From: Diphasiastrum complanatum
Taxonomy: Eukaryota; Streptophyta; Lycopodiopsida; Lycopodiales; Lycopodiaceae
Length of the DNA: 64,000 nucleotides
NCBI GenBank assembly: GCA_029204225.1
Contig: CM055112.1
Coordinates: 26,239,922-26,303,921, forward strand
Direction of reading: 5' to 3'
The position numbers and the translations under genes were made by a program. A model generated the notes under the pieces. That model was not told the DNA's origin and did no database searches. It was given only the letters and a program-made list of their open reading frames with translations. Each line of letters opens with the position of its first letter. Positions within the stretch are counted from its first letter, which is position 1. Of this stretch, positions 47,001 through 57,160 are shown piece by piece.

Positions 47001-50000
47001 CATCAAGCCTACTGGCTTCACTCAATATGCTCTCTAAAAGACTAGTCATAACTGAATAGAAATAATACATAGAAGGTAAACTAGGGTTTGCACCCAACTA
47101 GGGTATGCAGCCACTTGCTCAATAACCCTCAGCTTCTAGATTTGAAATGTATGTGGCTCATGCTAGGAGCTCAGCCTTGAGGTTAATTGATGTCTCTCGG
47201 ACGGTTATGTTGCAGGCAGCCTATGGCTTCCTTTATCATGTGGGTCATAAAGAGAGAGAATTCGCAGGGTCTAGGTGAGATGGAAATAGGTTTGGGGATC
47301 ATGTATAATGTCATGACATATTAAGGTCCATGCATAGAGGTCTGTCAAGAGAGGGGAGTGACACGTGGGAGAATGGTCTGCTTGTATTATTGCAACTTTC
47401 TCTTTAATGATCTTTCCACATCTTTTGGGTGAACTTCCTTTTCAAATAAAGGCTCATATCTTGGTTGTCTTTTGGCCATTCATTAGCCTGAATTGCTCTT
47501 CACAAAGAAGAGAGATCAAGAAAAACAGAGACATTGATTCTTTGGGATTAGGGGTGAATATAAAGAGATTTACTGGTCAATATAAAATGCACAAATCTAT
47601 TACTGGGCAATGAATTAGTAGGGTTTCCAAATGAGAAGCCTGATCTTTGACTAAAGCTGTGCTAAATTTGAGCTTTTCTGGTAAACCCAAGCCTTTGAAC
47701 AATCACCTTTCTTAAATGATACTCAATGCTCTCTTTATGATCTTTTGGAATTCATGGAACCTTCTCTTTAGGTTACTCAACTTCTTAGGGAGCATATATT
47801 ATGTAGTTAGGGAACAAATGACATTTTATGAGTTGCAAGACCGCAAGGATCCAAGTGACCAAAACTATAGCTCATAGATTACAGGTTTTAAGGGCCCAAT
47901 AACTTTCAAATGTGAGTCCGTAACTTCCTGGACATATGAAACAGGTTTAGCCATCTTATTTGTTTGATTCCTTTGCATATATTTCATTTTCTTGGTAGTT
48001 AACATCATAAGTAAGTTATCGTGGAGAACCAGGGGAAGCTTTGAACTGGCTGTTTTCTGTCACAGATCCGGGATTTTAGGCACAGCGCTCCTCAGATTGT
48101 AAATGAGAATATGACAACATGCAGTGATTGGAGTCCAGTGGTGCATAAAGTCACACTTCGACCCACAACAGAGAGTATTGTGAAAGACATCGCTGTTATG
48201 GCCACGGAGAATTGGACGTACCAGGACATGCTGGTGCCGATTAAATGTTCACATTTTAATTGAAAGAACTGTTTTTTGAGTACCGAAGCTTTCTAACTAG
48301 ACTGTTCGTATTCTTTTGAATCTAGTTTAGCGAAAATAGACCATATAGTACTTTTTATATTGCAAGCTGCTTATATTTGTATGGTTCTGCAGGAAATTGA
48401 GTCTAGAATTTTGAAATTAGTGCAACCACCACTTTGTTTGGAAACATCCCCTGATGTTGCAAGACAAGCTTACATCTCCAACTATAACACGGTGGGTCTT
48501 CATGCAATGTCTTTTTTGTGGGTCTACATTCGAGCAAATTTGCATCTGGTCCTCCAAGTCGAGATCAAAAACCTATTTCTCTGTTTACTCACATATGTAT
48601 GCTAGTTGATGATGCAGTTGAAATTCAATCATGGCTGTCTGGCAACTCGACGATATAGAACAAAAGGAGCCGGGTTTGATAGAAAGATACGCTTGGCAGC
48701 TGCCAGGGCTCTCATGAAAGCAGATATTCTAGCAAAACGTAGACATTCTATCCCAGACATCTTGGATGATAGGGGCCAAGATGTTACAGGAGCAGAAAAA
48801 ACAAATGATTTATGTACTGAGAATAGCAATGGTGCTCAAAACCACTTTTCTGTCTCAGGACATGTTTCAGGAAGCTCAGCTGTGCAGGAATCTTGTCGTT
48901 CTTTGCATACTTCGGCAATCGCAGCCGTGAAACTATCATCACTTGGAATAACCACGCCTAAAACACTAGCAACATCCTCACACTTGATGAATACGTCTGA
49001 TTCTGGTGGAGGTACAGATACACGACCCATAGGGATATCTGTGCTTGGTAAACGAGATGGCAAAGAATTATTGTCAGTCAGGACGTCAGAATCAAAAAAA
49101 CTCAAGCAAGATCAAGATAAATCAGAGAAATTTCAGCTACAACGGACATATTTTCAGAGAGGTGAAGCGAAAGAGCTGCAAACTGACAGAAACCAGTTTT
49201 TGGTACAATGCAAACCCGAAAGTCAACAGCTCCCAACTTCTCAAAAAGAAAAAACTTCTGAGGAAAGAGCACAGACGGAGCTGAAACTGCCATCACACAC
49301 ACAGATTCAGAATATAATCCCTGAAATTCAAGAGAATGACCATTTGTACCACAAGTCAGAATACAAGTACAAACAGGAGGACAGAAGAGTTGAAGTTGAT
49401 CAATCATTACAATATTCTCAGCAGCACTTACAGCATCCGTTTGGGAAGTTGCAGGCAAACTCTCAAGAGTGGCGAAGTATTGGACAGCCATTGCTTCAGC
49501 CTGATCCTTGTTTTGAAAGACATGACTTACAGGGTGACAATAATAAGAAAGATGAACTTTCTCAAAGAAAAAAAGTCTCTCAGAACTTGGTTCAGCCCAA
49601 GTCTGATAGTAAGTACATGCAATCGTCAGCAGCACTCAGTTCTCCTCAACTCATGCAACCTTCCTCACCTCCAGCAGCTTTTGGGACCATTTCAACTAAT
49701 TCTGGCGATTTGTCAGTAAGTGCAGCTGTGCCATTATCTTCTCCAACAGGATCAGTTACAATGAGAGAGAAACCTCAACCTTCTCAAGCAATGCCATTGA
49801 CTTTGACAACAACAGGAATGCTTGAGCAGGCAATTCCAATGTCGCAGACACAGGCTGTGAATGTACAATCGTCACGTAGAAGGACCAATTCCCTTCCAAA
49901 GAATGGGGTAGGATCTGTACCAGCTAGCTTGCCTTTAAATATTTCAGCTTCGATGCCTTTGCCAGTTGTGAATAGTCCATCCAATGGGGCTGCACCGACC

Positions 50001-52700
50001 ACAAGTGCAGGTGCAAAGGTCGAGCAAGGTTTAGTGGGACAAGGACAAATCAAACAGTCTTTGGATGTCCTGAAAAGCTTAGTTTCCTGTGTGCAAAGGT
50101 ATCATAATTGCAACTAGGATGTTTATGTATTCTTTACGAATTTTTGTGTTACCTATAGCAGGATAATCTTCTAGTAAGTTTCAACTGAATGCAAAAATTT
50201 ATTATGCATAAAGCGTTGATACTTTTTGTTACAATGATTGTTTTGTGATTGCATTCACGATTGTGCAAACTGGTTACTGGTCTGGAAGCAGCCATGGAAA
50301 GCATATCAAAGAGCAGAAATCTGAAGATTTGCCTCCAGTCAATAAGACTCCTCCTTCCTGGCAACTGCTGTCACTAGCCCTTGCAGACACGTCTGATGAT
50401 TACAAAGAACCCAAGGGCCAAAGAAGTCTGGCTAATTCCTTGGTTGGTGGGAACGTTAATGCTCGTAAAACGAGATTTTTGCAATTTACTCGCACAGAGG
50501 CTCTTTATCCAGGTAGCTTCATTGTCATGAGCGAAATAGCAAGCACTTTACAGCAAATACATTTGGAAATTATGTAGTCTTACCCATTCTGTTGTAAAAA
50601 TTTCTTACTTTAAGCATGTGGAATCTAATGTTTCTTTGAGTACGTCATTGCAGGACCCAACTCTTCTGTTACGTACCATCGCACAAGGTTGAGGTTGGTG
50701 CTCTGTGGACGGGGCGCAATGATTGAAGCAGTTATTCAGATCGGGGATGACCAAGATGACGAAGTACCAAATACTGGTCCTCCTTATATTGTCCTTCCAG
50801 CACTTGCAAATGCTGTAAGAGTGCCTATATTGCAAACTTCCTCTATTTTGAAGTTACTGGTAGTTGAAAATACAAATCAACAACAATACGCTCTTTCACT
50901 CTAGTTGTTGTAAGAGGTGATTCAAAAGGTTTTCTACTAAGTTGCATTGTCAAGGCTGTTGTTATTTTTTCATCAAAGAAACATCTTGGGAAAATTTTAT
51001 TGGACAAGAATCTGCATGATGACTTGGTTCCTTCTTGAATATCTGTGCAGGAAGTTGCAGACCTCTTTGCAAGGCAGTTTTCTATCTTGGTAACTTCCAT
51101 TTCTCAATTAGTTTGTGAGGATAGACTTGTACGAAACATTTTTAGTACCGATTTGTTTGCTTAAGCTTGTGATGAACATAGAAATCTGTTTAACTTCAGT
51201 TCGCTTGCTGGATGTTCCTTAAGTGAGCAGTTTTTAATTTGAAAATCATGCTTATGAATCTATGTGTTATTGAGACAGTTGGAAAGGGACGGGTTTGAGC
51301 TTGTGGAAGATCAAGTGCAACCATTTACACCGCGTGGGAATACCATGAACGCTCTCACTTCAGCACTGCAATCGCCTACTGGAGGACCAACATCACTAGG
51401 AACTTCTCTTGCTCAACTTGGTTCTCCAAGAATTACGGGAAATCAGAACATGTCAACCCTTTCAGACAGTTTCACGCCTTCTTTGAATCAATTGCAATTT
51501 CCTTTGCCCAATGCTCTAGGTGGAGTACGTTTGCCACCACAAGGAATGCCCCAAAATCGGCAACCTCCTGTAAATTATATGAATCACACTGGAACGCTGG
51601 GGTCTACAAAGCCTCTCCAACAACTTGATGCAGGCATACCTCAACTGGCAGCTATACAACAGCAGCAGCAGCAGCAACAACAGTTGCAGAGACCATCACT
51701 GTTACTGACAGCTAATCAACTTGCCGCTCAGTTAGGTGCCACATCTCATAATCCTGGACAACTTCCTCAGATGGTTGTAAATTCAAATCACTTACACCAG
51801 TTACAGCTTCTGCATATGCAACGAAAGATGCTTTTACCTGGAGGGTTGGGAAACCTTGGAAACATGAATAACATGAGCAGTATGGGAATCCCAGTGAGTG
51901 GTGTGCAAGGTGGCATTGGAAACATGGTTGGGGGGTTGAATGGGATGAATAATATTGCTGGTATGGCAGGGATGAACAACATCACAGCGTCCATTGGGGG
52001 CATGTCTAATCTGGGAAATATAGGTCAGCTGTCAAATATTGCGGGAATGGGTCAAAGTACTGGCGTTGCTAATATGATTAATCAACAAATTCGTTCTGGC
52101 ACAATGAATCAAGCTCATGCTGCTGCTTTACAATCAAAATCTCGAATGGCACCTGGTAAGAATTGTCCCTTGGGTACTGCTAGTCCCCCGGTCAGGAACA
52201 ACGTTGAAAATATCACTAGCATGACTGCTACACATCAGCTGCATGTGCCAGGAGGGATCAATATGATGAGTCCATCTTCAGGAAAGGGTGGCTTGATTCC
52301 GATGCAAAGAGCTGCAGTTCCAGGCATGGGGCCACCCAAAGTGCCTGCCTCAAGTGTTGCTGCAGTAACGGGGCAGGGCTATTATTTGAATCCACAGCAG
52401 CTTAATTCACAGCCACTTAATTCCCAACAGCTTAGTAATAATAAAATAAATTCCCCTCAAATGAATACACAGCAAATAAACTCGCAGCAAATAAGTCCTC
52501 AAACATTGAGTGTTGGGGGACTGGGGTCATTGGTTGGTGGTCCTCAAAGCCCCCAATTGAGCTCACAAACCTTGGGATCAGTTGGATCTGTAACAAGTTC
52601 ACCCATGGACATGCAGAATACAAATCGTGTTGGGTCCTTAACTGCAGCAGCTGGGCAGGGTAGAAGGGTACCTGTTCCTCAGCCACATACTGGCCAATAA
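34873..52700 (+). CDS. PHL: SPT20-like protein, PHL (PHYTOCHROME-DEPENDENT LATE-FLOWERING) homologue
   Basis: Eleven coding exons join in frame to 1362 aa, close to the roughly 1300 aa of Arabidopsis PHL (At1g72390). Residues 1-20 hold the conserved start (MVGVSFKVDKIGKRYVPK). About 75-290 form the SPT20-type core, with DYEASFALNLFQDGFSL, LYPYDR, QLPGDILNDIPCKYIDG, NWTYQDM and EIESRILKLVQPPLCL. Near 675 is the family motif RRRTNSLPK. About 760-910 match the second conserved block (KTRFLQF, YHRTRLRLVL, RDGFELVED). The rest is low complexity: polyQ near 1016, Met/Gly/Asn-rich near 1070-1160, and a conserved end (SPQLSSQTLGSVGS). In Arabidopsis PHL works in the nucleus with phyB and CONSTANS to promote flowering, and it is listed as a plant SAGA SPT20 candidate. 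Introns 1 and 4 are swollen by transposons. Confidence 0.94.
36830..37170. repeat. G-rich repeat with a C17 homopolymer
   Basis: Recurring gggaac words on both sides (ggaacgggagggaacgggaa near 36840; tgggaacattcc and gtgggaacatg near 37090-37160) and 17 consecutive C at 37125-37141. Looks like a small unclassified repeat. Homopolymer length may be a sequencing artefact. Confidence 0.5.
37262..38140 (+). mobile_element. TRIM-like pair of LTR repeats
   Basis: Two similar copies of about 370 bp start TGTCATGCCC at 37262 and 37775, 513 bp apart. Both contain aaggactg, taggcctacctc, tctagatggtggattgg... and ggcctcccatggaagagag. Just before the second copy is a polypurine tract (aataaggggggaagaa), as at the internal edge of a 3' LTR. 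The 140-bp interior is far too short to code. No clear primer site was recognised. Confidence 0.65.
39424..39600 (+). CDS. PHL: PHL exon 2
   Basis: 59 codons, acceptor cttgaacag|g, donor acggag|gtaaat, phase 0 both sides. Encodes the start of the SPT20-type core. Confidence 0.93.
39730..39807 (+). CDS. PHL: PHL exon 3
   Basis: 26 codons, acceptor tctcaacag|a, donor ttgacg|gtacga, phase 0. Contains LYPYDRTSESFL. Confidence 0.93.
39808..40304 (+). other. PHL intron 3 (497 bp)
   Basis: gtacga...ttaagcag. No repeat recognised. Confidence 0.9.
40305..40385 (+). CDS. PHL: PHL exon 4
   Basis: 27 codons, acceptor cttaagcag|g, donor gtgag|gtatat, phase 0. Carries the most conserved block of the family (LPGDILNDIPCKYIDG). 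Confidence 0.95.
40669..41290 (+). repeat. Putative LTR of Copia relic A
   Basis: Ends ctcaaca one base before the first primer-site motif. The start (TGATGGGACG) is a guess from the TG rule. The partner LTR is missing because relic A is cut at about 45440. Confidence 0.45.
41292..41409 (+). repeat. Triplicated primer-binding-site repeat, 53-bp period
   Basis: Primer-site motifs TGGTATCAAAGC or TGGTATCAGAGC start at 41292, 41345 and 41398. The two 53-bp units between them share gagcrtaattcgtgtcgtt. The third motif leads into the normal leader. Confidence 0.9.
41518..42994 (+). pseudogene. Relic A gag and protease start, broken
   Basis: Gag starts MASISSMQSKI and has the Copia gag signature FLAWKVKTSLILKGEG. 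It stops and shifts near 41836. A basic zone leads to zinc knuckles CVRCKCEGHTVDSC and CIHCHKKGHAAMDY (last Cys lost). The protease active site reads LDLGATSHF instead of DSGA. About 42195-42540 is AT-rich, interrupts the gag and does not look like Copia. Confidence 0.85.
42999..43954 (+). pseudogene. Relic A integrase, broken
   Basis: Pre-integrase zinc block (LWHRRLCHMSS...CDACMKGKVSRTPF) is followed after frame changes by the core: FIDDYSKFAKVY, IRTDCGGEYISNRF and PQHNGVAERKN. Ends near CSLCTYS with shifted frames. Confidence 0.88.
44381..45440 (+). pseudogene. Relic A reverse transcriptase, truncated
   Basis: Long open stretch with the Copia RT order: MKKNEVWTLQPVPDKRKIV, KWVYKLKYG, ARLVAKGFSQKYDIDY, YGLKQSARQWY, the catalytic AVYVDDTLML and CKGTNTPM. 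The catalytic Asp pair is intact. It ends after LIGTLMYLADNTP and gives way to relic B. Confidence 0.92.
45440..47097 (-). pseudogene. Copia relic B, minus strand, with internal inversion
   Basis: From the right: gag start (MTSLLESILSEASRLDGTNF), zinc knuckle (CNYCGKYGHFAFEC), protease end (VLYVPRFAKNLLSRGAI), then the flipped segment 45895-46383. The integrase middle and end follow (IKILRSDGGGEYIKTEF, PQQNGIAERKKR, LRLFGCTTYAHVPKD, IFLGYSE). It stops at about 45440, joined to relic A. RT and LTRs are absent. Confidence 0.88.
45895..46383 (+). other. Flipped 0.49-kb segment inside relic B
   Basis: On the plus strand it encodes exactly the part missing from minus-strand relic B: MKVEFDATSC, the pre-integrase zinc block (LWHERYGHLGYQS, CEACAMGKQQRQKF) and the integrase start (FIDDFSRKIWI). 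The flanking minus-strand reading ends at LLSRGAI on one side and resumes at FKTLVEKQSG on the other. Confidence 0.82.
47100..48065. other. Remaining part of PHL intron 4
   Basis: No TE domain or ORF recognised. Ends in the acceptor ctgtcacag. Confidence 0.6.
48066..48233 (+). CDS. PHL: PHL exon 5
   Basis: 56 codons, acceptor ctgtcacag|a, donor atgctg|gtgccg, phase 0. Contains VKDIAVMATENWTYQDM. Confidence 0.93.
48393..48491 (+). CDS. PHL: PHL exon 6
   Basis: 33 codons, acceptor ttctgcag|g, donor aacacg|gtgggt, phase 0. Contains EIESRILKLVQPPLCLE. Confidence 0.95.
48618..50098 (+). CDS. PHL: PHL exon 7 (long, Gln/Ser-rich)
   Basis: 1481 bp, acceptor gatgatgcag|t, donor tgcaaag|gtatca, ends after two bases of a codon. 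Begins with a basic patch (ATRRYRTKG, AKRRHS), then low-complexity sequence, then RRRTNSLPKNG. Confidence 0.92.
50292..50512 (+). CDS. PHL: PHL exon 8
   Basis: Acceptor ggaagcag|c, with an in-frame alternative three bases earlier (ggaag|c). Donor tatccag|gtagct. Opens by completing a Ser codon and contains NARKTRFLQF. Chosen over the open frame further left because that stretch lacks any AG acceptor. Confidence 0.8.
50654..50814 (+). CDS. PHL: PHL exon 9
   Basis: Acceptor cattgcag|g, donor aatgct|gtaaga. Completes a Gly codon, ends in phase 0. Contains YHRTRLRLVLCGRG. Confidence 0.92.
51051..51089 (+). CDS. PHL: PHL exon 10
   Basis: 13 codons (EVADLFARQFSIL), acceptor ctgtgcag|g, donor atcttg|gtaact, phase 0. 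Matches the family block ADLLATQF. Confidence 0.9.
51279..52700 (+). CDS. PHL: PHL exon 11 (terminal)
   Basis: 474 codons with TAA at 52698-52700, acceptor ttgagacag|t. Starts LERDGFELVEDQV. It contains a polyQ run (about 51658-51690), Met/Gly/Asn-rich repeats, an Asn/Gln/Ser repeat region (about 52390-52500) and the conserved end SPQLSSQTLGSVGS. Confidence 0.95.
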   Translation: MERDGFELVEDQVQPFTPRGNTMNALTSALQSPTGGPTSLGTSLAQLGSPRITGNQNMSTLSDSFTPSLNQLQFPLPNALGGVRLPPQGMPQNRQPPVNYMNHTGTLGSTKPLQQLDAGIPQLAAIQQQQQQQQQLQRPSLLLTANQLAAQLGATSHNPGQLPQMVVNSNHLHQLQLLHMQRKMLLPGGLGNLGNMNNMSSMGIPVSGVQGGIGNMVGGLNGMNNIAGMAGMNNITASIGGMSNLGNIGQLSNIAGMGQSTGVANMINQQIRSGTMNQAHAAALQSKSRMAPGKNCPLGTASPPVRNNVENITSMTATHQLHVPGGINMMSPSSGKGGLIPMQRAAVPGMGPPKVPASSVAAVTGQGYYLNPQQLNSQPLNSQQLSNNKINSPQMNTQQINSQQISPQTLSVGGLGSLVGGPQSPQLSSQTLGSVGSVTSSPMDMQNTNRVGSLTAAAGQGRRVPVPQPHTGQ

Positions 52701-54639
52701 TGATTTCCATTTCCAGGTGTGAGTGGTTACTAAAAGCTTCAGCATGGCAAGAATGATCTAACGAGGTTGAGATTAATGGTTTTAAGAAGTGCTTCTAGGA
52801 TCACCTGCAAGCGATTCCACATTCAATCTGGAAATTTATGCTGTATGTTTATTGGTGTTAATTATGGGAGTATTGTACCCTTCGGATGTGTATCTCCAAT
52901 CTTGAAGGCAGATTTATCCTTGTAAGATCACAAACTTGCACTTCTTCAGCTGGAGTTGTTTGTAAGCCTTTCGTTGTAAATGGCTATATTAAGATGCCTA
53001 TGCTATCATTTTATATCCTCTTTAAGTTTTGTGCTTGTATTCTCAACTGTAGCAACACCTTTCTTTCAGTTTGTTTGGACAATAGTTTAGAGGTGGAAGC
53101 ATCAGTTACAATTTAATACAATTATCAAAAGAGAGGCCTACTTATTGCATTGTATGCATCACACGGCATGTTGAGAACTTGAAATGTTATGTAGCGGATT
53201 TCGAAAAAATTTAAAGTTCTTTTGATAGTGTTTCATTGTATTTGAACTGCTGTCCTGTAGAAGAAAATATTCCAGAGATGCGGCCGACACATAGGTGATT
53301 TTTTTCAGTATGACCTTCATTTTGAAGTTCGTCAACTTGCGATGGGTCTTTAAGTGATTCAAGTACTTGTTCTTCGCAGGGGCAAATATTGAGAGATGTG
53401 GTCAACACATGAAGATTTTTTTTAAGTAAGACCACCATTTTGAAGTCTTTAGACACTTCTTATGGGTCTGTGATTGATTCAAGTACTTGTTCTTCTTCAT
53501 TACTTTGGAAGGTATTGCCATTTCAATTGATTGCCTTCTTTTCTGTTTAATTTTGTCTCCTATTTTATATCAAGCACACAATATTTAGCTTTTGAATTTA
53601 TGTTGTGTTTTAAAGCAAGTTCATTGTATAGATTTCTGAACTACGAGAAAGCAATTTTAATGCTTTAGCCTGGAACTATATATAATGTTGAGAATGTATT
53701 GGGTGAATTTGACAGCTTTGAAGGCTTGTTGGTGTTGAGTCCCGTTGGGAGCTTTTTCAACGGAGCGTGTATACTTAGCAGACTTTCTCGTGTTGCCTTG
53801 ATAAAATCAGGTCAAAGTAGTATCTACTTTGTTTTCAATTTTTTTTTAAAGGAGCTCACAATAGCATGTACATTTGTTCAATTTTTTGTGATGAATTGTA
53901 GCAATTCCTGTGACTTTTTTCTGTTAGTTTAGTGCAAGCAATAATATGAACCCTTTGTATTTGACTTAGTTTAGGTTGTGAAGATAACTCAGATGTCTTA
54001 ATAGCAGATTTTTGTAAGCATTCTAGGATCAGCATGTTGATATGCTTTTAGAGATCAATTTGGTGTATGGCTTCAAAGTTAAATATTTAAGAGGATAGGA
54101 AATATTTAATGGTCTGATTTTCTTGCTTTGATACATTATATGTTTCTGTTCACAAAGTTTCCAAATAAACTAGAACAACATAGTTTTGTAGCATACGGAA
54201 GGTCGTTTTGAGCACCGTCCATTTTTATCAATTTTGTTTTGAAATTTATAAGAAATTTAGTTGCTTTTATTGGGTCGTTTTAAAGTCTTCTTTTTTATAA
54301 CTTACGGATAAACTTACCAGGCATCAATAGAATGTTGGAAAAAATTGAATTTGAGGCCCCACCAGAAACTGGGACATGTCAGGCAGTCCATACTACTCAA
54401 TTTGTCCGAGACAAAAAACATAAAACAACCATGGAACCTCGCCTGAACAGCCAATTGTCTTAAGCAAGAAATTTAGGTTTAGAGAGAGAGAGAGAGAGTA
54501 GTACATCTCAAGTGTGTAGTAGCCAGGGAGCATAGTAACTCCACAAAACAGCTAAAGAAATATAATCTGAAATAGAAATGCAATCTGAAATACATAATGT
54601 CTATCACTAAAAAAATAACTACAACACAGACAGAAGTAT
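52701..54639. other. PHL 3' UTR and intergenic DNA
   Basis: Probable 3' UTR for the first few hundred bases. Two similar stretches near 53230-53360 and 53360-53490 (gattcaagtacttgttcttc occurs in both) suggest a local duplication. A (GA)n tract lies near 54481. No gene. Confidence 0.5.
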
Positions 54640-55200
54640 ATCCAAGAGATAGCAGAAAAAGTCTGTGATGCGCTAGTAACCGTAGGTGCTCGAGCCATGG
54701 TAATACATGAGGTCAAGCGATGTCTCTGATCTCGATGAGCTAGGTTAATGTCGATGTCATCACCCGAAACTGAAACTGCTCAGGGACGGCGACTAGTGAA
54801 AAAGTTCGTAATCTGAGGCTGCGTATCACTATCCACTGAAGCACGGGCTCTCCGTAGCAAGGACATCTCGTATAGCATAAGGGCGACACGCCTAGGATCC
54901 ACATAAGTGATAAGAGAGTGTAAAGTGAGTGGATCTCTGAAAAGACCATTGTAAACTTCGGATCTCACAATAGGCCGAACATCTGAAAAGGAAATGCTCC
55001 TTCGACTCAATCTCTCCCAAGGAACACATCTGACATAATCTGTCCTCACGTGGAGTACCCTTGTAACGACCAGTCTCAATAGCAAGCTGGTGAGAAGAAA
55101 CCCGAAACTGTTCAAGAGTAAACTGTAAACAGTGTGAGAGTCCATAGAAGATAGTGTGCACGTATAGGAAAACCTGCTCCATCAAACTTTTGTCCCACAA
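54640..55200 (-). pseudogene. Retroelement C-terminal zinc-binding tail (copy 2)
   Basis: Minus-strand phrases: LEQFRVSSHQLAIETGRY, GTPREDRLCQMC and KEHFLFRCSAYCEIRS, then PLTLHSLITYVDPRRVALML. Same order and spacing as the copy at 33030-34080 but better preserved, including SHxLxIExGRY and the Cys/His set. Frameshifts remain. No RT or poly-A was recognised. Confidence 0.68.
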
Positions 55201-56705
55201 TTGATATTGACACCATATATTGGCCTCCTGTTCTTTTTAAATTTTGGTAAATAATGATATGAATTGCAAGAATCATGTTGAGATTATATCAAGTTCATCC
55301 AAAGCAAAAAACATCATAAGCTAGTATATTGTTTTTCTTATGAATGCATGTTTTTACAAATTGGTTACAATTTACATGATCCACGTTGTTGTAGCTATTA
55401 AGTGTTTATGCACATAAGTACTTAGAATGTTTTGAAAGCTGGGGCGAGAATTTGGTTGTGCAAATTTGTGTTTCAGCCTGTAAGCTAAGTGCGTATTTGC
55501 CTAGAGACGACACGATCTGCAGTAGCACACCAGTTCTAGCAATGAAGTCTACGAGTACTTAACTAATGTTAGTGAAAAGTTGGACAATGTAGACAATCAA
55601 AGTTGTTTTTTTGTGCTCCACCTTAAATACAAACTCAAAGGAAACCAGTTAATATCTAAATTGACACGTTTGGACGAACAATGGTTGTATTTCTCCATGG
55701 ATTTTTACTTGTCAACAATCCATTTAATCTTTCTGGATTGTCGTTGACAAAGTTCTTAAACAGACTTAGTCAGCTCAATGATTTGTTATTTCTAAATTGG
55801 TCTATATAATCTTGGCCACAAAAGGTTCCAAACTTTTGATAAGGAGCTTGTACAAAATTATCTGAATCATTAGAAAAGTAAACAAGAAGTTGAGAAGGTA
55901 AATTATCCAAAGAATAGAATGGTGTAGTGCAGCAACACGTGTTGAGTCTTTTCACAACCATACTTAACTAGACAAGTTGCAATGACATATTTTTTCACAT
56001 ATACATGTATGTATGAGTACCTCTCATCTATAAGAGTTTGCCAATGCAAATACTCCCTCCACTTTATTTGCACAAAACTCATTCCACCTAGAAGTCAATT
56101 ACAAAATACTCAGGCGTTGCTTGCGCTTCTGCTAATCTCCTCCATGATGTGCAATTATTGCCATTCCATGTATATGACATTTTTTGGCTTCGAAAATCTC
56201 AGTTAGCATGTCTTCAACTCTTCAAAGTCAACATTTTTTCTTGCTTCGAATTGAGTCCCATGAGGCGGTGATGCAACAATTGGCATAATACACTTAACAT
56301 GTGCTTTCCAACATAATATTTTGTCATTTAAATGTGTTGGAGATCAAACGATATAAAGGAATATTAAGTGGGACAATCTTTTTCACAATCTATTAAGGTG
56401 TTGTAAGACACAGAGCCATACAATAACAAGTAAAATAGGAATGTCACTAGGGATTATCAAGCTGTGTTGTACGACACTCTATTTCAATCTAGTCATATCT
56501 GTAAAAAATGTTGACTTTGATTTATCTCGGCAATTTTGAGGCCAACATGAAATTTTAACTTAGAGAGAGATTTATTTTTGTCAATAAAGGCCTAAATAGT
56601 GTTTGTACTATTTTTGGCAAGTACATTTGTGGATGAGGTCGGATTTGAACTCATTTTAATTGGCTAATATAAATACATGGCATCTAGACTAGAATTTTAG
56701 ATTTT
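55201..56705. other. Unassigned AT-rich DNA
   Basis: No gene or repeat recognised. Confidence 0.45.
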
Positions 56706-57148
56706 TGATGGAAGTATCAAGAAGTTACCATTTAAGGGTTACTTTAGGGCAAGTGGCCAAGTGACATTTTGGCAGCTATAAATAGCAGTATCAATGTGAA
56801 GAAATTATCATTGTATTCTCATTCGATGTGGAGAATTTATCTCTTTTGATTCTATGTCCATCTCATGTGTGCTTCTCAAGATATCTTGATTTCTAGTGTG
56901 TAGAATTTGATTTTTATTATTGATCTTGCATCCATATGTGTGAATGATTGTAGGCTGCTATTGTTGTACAAACAGGGACAATACCAAGTTGGATCTAAGT
57001 GCTTATGATCAGATCTTCATGCATTTCTAAGTTCTATCATGTGTAAAGTGATAATTTGTATGTTGTAGCTAAATCTAGATGTGCAACCAAATTTGGTCAA
57101 GATTTTAGTGATCCATTAAGTGTGTTTTGAATCTCTGAAATTTTCACA
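56706..57148 (+). repeat. Copia LTR (single)
   Basis: Starts TGATGGAAG and ends TTTTCACA directly before a primer site. It has a good TATA box at 56777-56784. No second LTR is found within the window. Confidence 0.65.
56777..56784 (+). promoter_or_regulatory. TATA box of the LTR
   Basis: tataaata within gcagctataaatagcag, about 370 bp before the LTR end, a usual position for an LTR promoter. Confidence 0.55.
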
Positions 57149-57160
57149 TGGTATCAAAGC
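57149..57160 (+). other. Primer-binding site
   Basis: TGGTATCAAAGC directly after the LTR end. Confidence 0.75.

Larger units (their letters stand above)
40386..48065 (+). other. PHL intron 4 (7.7 kb) with two Copia relics
   Basis: gtatat...ctgtcacag. About 40669-47097 is occupied by retroelement sequence. 47100-48060 is unassigned. Confidence 0.9.

Noticed and set aside
49102-49635. 177-codon antisense ORF
   Set aside because: It is the reverse complement of PHL exon 7, whose sense frame is clearly coding.
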